Positions 28,684 to 34,693 of a DNA stretch of 34,693 nucleotides are shown piece after piece. The stretch spans positions 1 to 34,693 of the forward strand of contig NBLY01000005.1 in NCBI GenBank assembly GCA_002084665.1. Reading direction: 5' to 3'. How positions within the stretch are numbered: position 1 is the stretch's first letter; every line of letters starts with the position of its first letter. A program made the position numbers and the translations under genes. The notes beneath the pieces were generated by a model that saw only the letters and a list, made by a program, of their open reading frames with translations, was not told the origin of the DNA and ran no database searches. This stretch comes from Desulfobacteraceae bacterium 4572_35.2. GTDB taxonomy: Bacteria; Desulfobacterota; Desulfuromonadia; Desulfuromonadales; Desulfuromonadaceae.

Positions 28684-29110
28684 ACAGGATGTGCCGCAAG
28701 ATATCGGCGTATTGGAAGAAAACAGAGTTGTCGCTTATGCTGTTGATGAACAGGGGAACTACTGCCTGACCACCACTGCGGGCTGGGATCCTGTCAACGA
28801 AGCCAATCGTATTGCATGGGAAGATATTAAAGAGCAACTGGATGAGGTGCGAGTGAAAATCGAGGCGGGTCGGGCCAGTATTTTAGCCTATTATATGACT
28901 CGTGCGCAAATGGATCGCTCATTGTTGGCCAGCTATTCAGGCATATCATCATGGCGTGTGTGGCGTCACTTGAAACCTGGGCCATTTAACAAGATTAGTG
29001 CAGAAGATCGTCAGAAATACGCCAATCTTTTCCGTATTTCATCAGCGCAACTGTTTCAGTTGCCTGCCGCCGATTCGCTGCCAACTGAAACAACAACGGA
29101 TACACTTTAG
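28673..29110 (+). CDS. Small protein of unknown function, possibly HTH-containing
   Basis: ORF with good coding continuity between KS-like and BtrH-like genes; helix-rich RAQMDRSLLASYSGISSWRVWRHL. Confidence 0.6.
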   Translation: MMREQDVPQDIGVLEENRVVAYAVDEQGNYCLTTTAGWDPVNEANRIAWEDIKEQLDEVRVKIEAGRASILAYYMTRAQMDRSLLASYSGISSWRVWRHLKPGPFNKISAEDRQKYANLFRISSAQLFQLPAADSLPTETTTDTL

Positions 29111-29147
29111 TTACGTTATTTATTGAATTTGAACGGAGATTAACTGC

Positions 29148-30185
29148 GTGATAGGTCATGATTTTCCTCATCAACAATCGGCACATTGTGAAACTGGTGC
29201 AGCGGCCAGTTTACTGCGTCAAGCTGGATTAAACCTATCCGAGGCGATGGTGTTTGGTATTGGCGGTGGCTTGTTTTTCGGCTATGTACCATTTGTTAAG
29301 CTCAACGGTTTTCCCTTGATGACATACCGTTGTCGGCCCGGCGGTATTTTTAGCCGTTTGACCAAGAGTTTGCAATGTGAAGTAAAGCAACAAAAATATC
29401 GTAATAAAGAGCAGTCGATGATTGAGCTCGATCAGATGCTCGAACAGGGGTTAGTCGTTGGTTTGCAAACCAGCGTGTTTTGGCTCCCCTATATCCCCCC
29501 CGCATTACGTTTCCATTTTAATGCTCACAATCTCATCGTGGTGTCGAAGCAGGATCAGCGTTACTTGATCAGTGATCCGGTTATGCCTGAGCTTGTTTGG
29601 TGTGATAAAGAAGACCTAGTTAATGCGCGCTTTGCTCAGGGTGCTTTGGCACCAAAAGGGCGCTGTTATACTCTCCATTCGCCTAAGGTGACGGATCTAC
29701 GTCAGCCTGTTTTAAAAGGGATTCGGACTGTGTGTCGCGATATGTTGGCACCGATCCCCATTGGAGGTGTGCGTGGCTTACGCTTTATGGCGCGCAGTAT
29801 GCGCGGCTGGCAAAAGAAATATGGTAAACGTCGTTCATTGTCATGCTTAGCCCAGTTAATTCGGATGCAAGAGGAGATTGGTACCGGTGGGGCTGGCTTT
29901 CGCTTTATCTATGCCGCTTTTTTACAGGAAGCGGCAACGCTATTTGATGAACCTCAGCTTGAACAATTAGCCCAACGTCTCACTATTATTGGTGATCAAT
30001 GGCGTGAGTTTGCTTTGCAGGCCACTCGTTGCTGTAAGGGCCGCGCTGAGGTGACCTTTGACGGCTTGGCACAGATGATTGAGACCAATGCTGATATTGA
30101 AGAACAGTTTTTTCGTGAATTACGTCAGCTTGAGCGTCAACTTGGTCGTAAGCTTAAAAAGTCTGTTCAGGAAGTAAGTAGTTGA
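29148..30185 (+). CDS. BtrH N-terminal-domain (DUF4872-type) protein, cysteine-protease-fold acyltransferase-like
   Basis: SAHCETGAAASLLRQAGLNLSEAMVFGIGGGLFFGYV; conserved C near N-terminus, HNLIVV and DPVMPE segments. Confidence 0.75.
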   Translation: MIGHDFPHQQSAHCETGAAASLLRQAGLNLSEAMVFGIGGGLFFGYVPFVKLNGFPLMTYRCRPGGIFSRLTKSLQCEVKQQKYRNKEQSMIELDQMLEQGLVVGLQTSVFWLPYIPPALRFHFNAHNLIVVSKQDQRYLISDPVMPELVWCDKEDLVNARFAQGALAPKGRCYTLHSPKVTDLRQPVLKGIRTVCRDMLAPIPIGGVRGLRFMARSMRGWQKKYGKRRSLSCLAQLIRMQEEIGTGGAGFRFIYAAFLQEAATLFDEPQLEQLAQRLTIIGDQWREFALQATRCCKGRAEVTFDGLAQMIETNADIEEQFFRELRQLERQLGRKLKKSVQEVSS

Positions 30186-30771
30186 GTTTGCAGCCGTTAT
30201 TACGCGCTGAAGCGCTCGTTAAACGTTATGCTGGTATGGGGCAGCCTGCGGTTAAGTCCTTTGATTTCGAGCTGCAACGTGGTGAGTTTGTCGGACTTCT
30301 CCAACATTGACCCTACGCGAAAACCTAACCTTTTGGGGTCGCCTCTATGGAGTTCGTGGTTCATTGCTGAAGCAGAGAATTCAGCAAAGTAGTGATTTTG
30401 TTGGGTTAGCAGAGGTGTTAGATCAAACCATCGCCACCTATTCTGGCGGGATGAAACGTCGTGCTAACCTCGCTGCTGGTATTCTGCATCAACCTGAACT
30501 GCTCTTTCTCGATGAGCCGACGGTGGGAATTGACGCTCAGTCTCGTCACCAGATTTTGGATAACTTACGTCAATTGAACCGTGACGGCATGACCATGGTT
30601 TACACCACTCACTATATGGAAGAGGTCCATCAGTTGTGCTCACGGGTGATCATTGTTGACGCTGGTGAGATCGTAACTCAGGGTGATGTTGCTCAATTAC
30701 TTAGTCAGTATGAGTGTACCCACCTTGAAGACCTTTTCTTGAAACTTACTGGCAATCAATTGCGAGATTAA
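30182..30771 (+). pseudogene. ABC transporter ATPase missing Walker A (internal deletion and frameshift)
   Basis: TTG start: LSLQPLLRAEALVKRYAGMGQPAVKSFDFELQRGEFVGLLQH-stop (30308); downstream frame resumes LTLRENLTFWGRLYG, YSGGMKRRANLAAG (signature), LLFLDEPTVG (Walker B), TTHY (H-loop). Confidence 0.87.
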
Positions 30772-31981
30772 ATGAATCCTTCAGCGAACGTGAATTTTTT
30801 TTATCAACTTCTAGCAGTATTCATCAAGGAGTTGCATCTGTTGCGTCGTGATCGGGGCGGGCTGGCTGTCCTCTTTATCATGCCCGTTGCCTTAGTACTT
30901 ATTGTGTGTTTGGTTCAGGATAATATTTTAAAAGTAAGTGGTGCGACCACCGTCAAAATGGTGTTGGTTGATCATGATCAAGGCACTATTGGCAAAGCTT
31001 TTATTGAACAGTTAAGCGCTACAGGTAGCTTCGATCTCAGTGTTTTTGATCAAGAGATGAGCTTTGAACGTGCAAAAGAGATGGTCAGTGACGGCGTTTG
31101 GCAAGTTGGTGTTTATCTTCCTGTGGCGGCTTCAGAACAGCTAAAGGGGGCGATTGATATTCAGGTTAAAGCGGCTATGACTGCTAAAACTGATGACTTG
31201 AGTGCGGAGAATCTGTCCCATGTTTCAATGGGGTATTTTTTTGATCCAGCTGTTCAGGGCGGCTTGCCAAGTGTTGGCACAGAAACCGTTTGCGCTCCAT
31301 TTTCCTGCTGATGAAACCTCTTTGTTTCAAGCTGTGCAGCTTAATGCCAAAGATATTGTCGTTACGCCAACATCCATTCAGCACAATGTTCCAGCGTGGT
31401 CTCTGTTTGGTATCTTCTTTATCATCCTGCCGTTGTCAGGGGTAATTTTACAGGAGCGTGACCAGGGGGTATTTACCCGTTTGCTTTTAGTGCCGGGTCA
31501 ACAATTTGGTTTATTGTTTGGTCGGCTATTTGCCTACTTATCTCTCAATATAGTGCAGTTTAGCTTGATGTTGTTGATCGGTTTTTTTATTTTACCATTA
31601 CTCGGTACCGATGTGTTGCAGTTGAACGGTAAAGGATTATCGTTCTTTGTCGTAGCATTGTGTTCAGGATTAACGGCATGTGGTTTTGGTTTGTTGTTGG
31701 GTGTTGTTGCTAAGAGTCAACAGCAAGCCACCCTGACAGCAGCTGTTGCTATTGTTATCTCAGCGGCACTTGGCGGCATCATGGTTCCTGTTTATATGAT
31801 GCCGTCAGTGATGCAATCTTTAAGCGTTGTCTCACCTTTAGGTTGGGGTTTAGAAGCCTTTCAGATTTTATTATTGCGAGGGGGAACATTACACGATATC
31901 TTGCCGCAACTATTTGCCATGTTACTTTGCTTTGCACTGTGTGTTTTGGTTTCATGGCGGCAATTACGTTATCTGAAGTAA
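30772..31981 (+). pseudogene. ABC-2-type transporter permease, frameshifted/deleted in the middle
   Basis: N-part KELHLLRRDRGGLAVLFIMPVALVLIVCLVQD...YFFDPAVQGG; frame shifts near 31250-31275; C-part NVPAWSLFGIFFIILPLSGVILQERDQGVFTRLLLVP...GGIMVPVYMMP. Confidence 0.85.
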
Positions 31982-31995
31982 TCTAATCAAGGAGT

Positions 31996-32271
31996 ATGCC
32001 AGTGATGGATCAAGATCCAATTTATCAAGAACTGCAAAATGTAATTACTGAAGCATGTCATATTTTTGAAGATATTCCTGATACCATTGACCCTGATAGT
32101 GCGCTCATCGGCCCAGATTCGCCTTTGGGCCTGGATTCGTTGGATGCGGTTGAGGTCGTTGTTGCGATTCAAAAACATTATGATGTTCGTATCGGTGGAC
32201 AGCAATCGGGCCGAGAGGCTCTTGAGTCGCTACGCACCCTCGCTAATTATATTAAATCGAACCCCTCATAG
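31996..32271 (+). CDS. Acyl carrier protein (ACP-3)
   Basis: PLGLDSLDAVEVVVAIQKHYDV; 91 aa. Confidence 0.9.
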   Translation: MPVMDQDPIYQELQNVITEACHIFEDIPDTIDPDSALIGPDSPLGLDSLDAVEVVVAIQKHYDVRIGGQQSGREALESLRTLANYIKSNPS

Positions 32272-32577
32272 CGTCGCCACCTCCCTGATGTTAAGCTATT
32301 CAATAACTCCCTGATTAATTGCTGGTGTAAACAGAAATAAGGCTGTGGAATCCTGAGGGGAATAGTCTTAACATTCGACTGTTTTGTTATTGTCAAATGG
32401 TTCTACCTCAGTTATATTCGCTTCGTTTTCACCTGAATCATGTTGCTTGCTTGTCACCTTCTAATCTGTTGTTGGTTTTGAAGTTGCTGGTAGTTACTCC
32501 GTTGCACAAAAATACTGGTGGTATTTATGCCACCGCTTGTCGTTTTGTAACGATAGGCATCCTCTGGGAGGTCAGAT

Positions 32578-34266
32578 ATGTCGGTTCTATTAAGCCAGAA
32601 GCTGATATTTGGGTTGATGGGTGGTCTTGGTATGTTCCTTTTTGGCATGAAAATCATGTCGGAGGGGCTACAAAAGATCGCTGGCGACCGGATGCGTAAG
32701 ATACTTGCAGCTCTAACGAATAATCGTTACATGGCTGCTTTTGTTGGTTTAGCGGTTACGGCAATCATTCAATCTTCCAGTGCGACAACTGTTATGGTTG
32801 TCGGCTTTGTTAATGCCGGACTGATGTCGTTGATTCAGGCCATTGGTGTCGTTCTTGGTGCCAACGTCGGAACGACGGTTACCGCCCAATTGATCGCTTT
32901 CAAAGTCACCAAATTTGCTTTGCCCGCCATTGGTATTGGCGTTGGCTTAAAGCTGTTCTCGAAGCGTAAAGATTGGGTTTATATCGGCGAAATCATCCTT
33001 GGCTTTGGTATTTTGTTCTATGGCCTGTCGGTGATGAAAACTGCCTTTGACCCGGTCAAGGCAAGCAGTGAATTCCGCCATATCTTCATTCTGGTTGGCG
33101 ATAACCATCTTCTTGCTGTCGCTGTCGGTGCGTTGCTAACTGTTATTGTTCAGAGCAGTAGTGCCACCATCGGAATCACCCTTGCCTTAGCAACAAGTGG
33201 TCTGGTGAGCTTTGAGGGCAGTATGGCTCTGATCTTAGGTGAAAACATTGGTACAACCATTACGGCAAACCTTGCCGCTGTCGGTACCAATATTGCGGCG
33301 CGTCGTACCGCTTTCTCCCACTTTTTGTTTAATTTCCTCGGTGTGGCCTACATGCTGGTGTTTTTCCCGTATTTTATTCAGTTTATCGCATGGTTGACAC
33401 CCGGCGATGCCGACTTTGTTGTCACCACTCAACAGCAGGCAACTGCTCTTGGTGTCTCTATTGGTGACAAGCCTTATATCGCTAGGCACATTGCTAATAC
33501 TCATACGTTGTTTAATATTCTGAATGTTATTATCTTTTTACCGATTATTGGTTTGCTGGCCAAGCTTTCTACTCGAATCATTCAAGGTGAAGATACAGAG
33601 ATTGAATACCATTTAAAATTCATTGATAGTCGAGTCCTCAATACGCCGCCATTAGCATTAAGTCAGGCGCGCGCGGAAGCCAACCGCATGGCTTTAATTT
33701 GTGTCGAATGTTTGGATGATACGTTAAAGTTTATCCAAACGAAAGACACGCGGTTACTTGATGGCTTGAATAAAAAAGAGGATTTGATTGATCTTCTGCA
33801 ACGCGAGATTCTCGACTTTCTTGTTGCTGTTTCGCAGCGGCCCATTTCTCAGGAAGTTTCCAAGGAGATCTCCTCATTAATGCATATAGTCAATGACCTC
33901 GAAAAGGTTGGCGACCATTGCGAAAATTTATGGGAGCTTGGTGAACGTAAAATTGATCAAAAAATCAAGTTTTCAGCTATGGCCAATGGTGAATTTGAAG
34001 ATCTAGCTGGGAAAACTCGCGCTTTTCTTTCCTTTACTCAATCAGCTTTAGAACGACAAGATGTTAGCATTCAGGAAAAAGCTCAATTCATGGAGAATCA
34101 GATTGATGCTTTGGAAGAGAGTCTCCGCCTCAATCATATCTCACGCTTGAATACTGGTGAATGTTCTGTGACGCCAGGTTTGATTTTTATTGATATGTTA
34201 CACAATTGTGAAAAAATTGGTGACCATACTCATAGTGTTGTACGAGCTATTTTAGGTAAAAAATAA
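32578..34266 (+). CDS. Na/Pi cotransporter family protein with C-terminal PhoU-like domain
   Basis: GLGMFLFGMKIMSEGLQKIAGDRMRK; two QSSSAT repeats (IIQSSSATTVMV, IVQSSSATIGIT); C-terminal helical PhoU-like region. Confidence 0.92.
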   Translation: MSVLLSQKLIFGLMGGLGMFLFGMKIMSEGLQKIAGDRMRKILAALTNNRYMAAFVGLAVTAIIQSSSATTVMVVGFVNAGLMSLIQAIGVVLGANVGTTVTAQLIAFKVTKFALPAIGIGVGLKLFSKRKDWVYIGEIILGFGILFYGLSVMKTAFDPVKASSEFRHIFILVGDNHLLAVAVGALLTVIVQSSSATIGITLALATSGLVSFEGSMALILGENIGTTITANLAAVGTNIAARRTAFSHFLFNFLGVAYMLVFFPYFIQFIAWLTPGDADFVVTTQQQATALGVSIGDKPYIARHIANTHTLFNILNVIIFLPIIGLLAKLSTRIIQGEDTEIEYHLKFIDSRVLNTPPLALSQARAEANRMALICVECLDDTLKFIQTKDTRLLDGLNKKEDLIDLLQREILDFLVAVSQRPISQEVSKEISSLMHIVNDLEKVGDHCENLWELGERKIDQKIKFSAMANGEFEDLAGKTRAFLSFTQSALERQDVSIQEKAQFMENQIDALEESLRLNHISRLNTGECSVTPGLIFIDMLHNCEKIGDHTHSVVRAILGKK

Positions 34267-34394
34267 ATTTAGCTATTTATCGTAATGATTAGTTACGGCC
34301 TCATGAGCTGAGGTGCTACTACATATTCGGGTTGATGGTTTCTTCAGATTTTTGATAGTAAATCTTAGCGCATTTAAAATATTGAGAGGTATTG

Positions 34395-34693
34395 ATGAGT
34401 AAAGAGATCATGTCAGGTAATGAAGCGATTGCGCGTGGGGCTTTTGAGGCAGGGGTTAAGGTTGCTGTTGCTTATCCCGGCACGCCAAGTACTGAAATCT
34501 TAGAAAACACCCGTAATTATAACAGTATTGATTCATCGTGGGCACCAAACGAGAAGGTGGCCTTAGAGGTTGGCATTGGTGCCTGCTTTGGTGGTGCTCG
34601 TAGCTTAGTGACGATGAAACATGTTGGAGTTAATGTTGCTGCGGATCCTCTTTTTACCTTGTCTTATACTGGCGTTCGTGCCGGCTTAGTACT
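34395..34693 (+). CDS. iorA: Indolepyruvate:ferredoxin oxidoreductase alpha subunit, N-terminus (runs off window)
   Basis: MSKEIMSGNEAIARGAFEAGVKVAVAYPGTPSTEILE...NEKVALEVGIGACFGGARSLVTMKHVGVNVAADPL. Confidence 0.88.
   Translation, partial: MSKEIMSGNEAIARGAFEAGVKVAVAYPGTPSTEILENTRNYNSIDSSWAPNEKVALEVGIGACFGGARSLVTMKHVGVNVAADPLFTLSYTGVRAGLV

Noticed and set aside
32272-32577. Riboswitch or ncRNA upstream of the Na/Pi cotransporter
   Set aside because: The region is non-coding, but I could not identify a recognisable motif or a convincing structure by eye.
1629-33845. Numerous minus-strand ORFs of 60-189 aa (e.g. 4499-5068, 8589-8927, 17960-18421)
   Set aside because: All lie antisense to well-supported + strand genes, with low-complexity or non-family-like translations; treated as shadow ORFs.

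Overview
The window is almost entirely + strand and holds a ~31 kb operon-like lipid/polyketide cluster (~1.1-32.3 kb). I read it as an aryl-polyene/flexirubin-type pathway primed by an aromatic amino acid ammonia-lyase. Its parts are FabG, four KS genes plus two KS-like partners, three ACPs, a PaaK-like aryl-acid ligase, a HAL/TAL-family lyase, two hotdog dehydratase-like proteins, a thioesterase, a phytoene-desaturase-like oxidoreductase, two acyltransferases, a GT2-DUF2062 protein, LolA-like/MMPL/DUF3261 transport genes, a BtrH_N protein and an ABC exporter. It also carries three consecutive B12-binding radical SAM genes, which are not part of the standard aryl-polyene set. An integron-type tyrosine recombinase sits at the 5' edge; a Na/Pi cotransporter and iorA follow at the 3' edge. 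Two AT-rich, defence- or phage-related genes interrupt the pathway: a DinD/BRO-N-like gene, and an AAA ATPase joined to a PtuB/TIGR02646-like HNH nuclease (Septu-like, no reverse transcriptase seen). A striking second signal is that many genes appear to have lost internal segments (intI, fabG, KS-1 twice, ammonia-lyase, ABC ATPase including Walker A, ABC permease), and two exact tandem duplications (16 bp and 60 bp) lie near the HNH gene. This is either recent pathway decay or an assembly-join artefact, and must be resolved before interpreting function. Family calls come from motif reading and memory of the families; no search was run.
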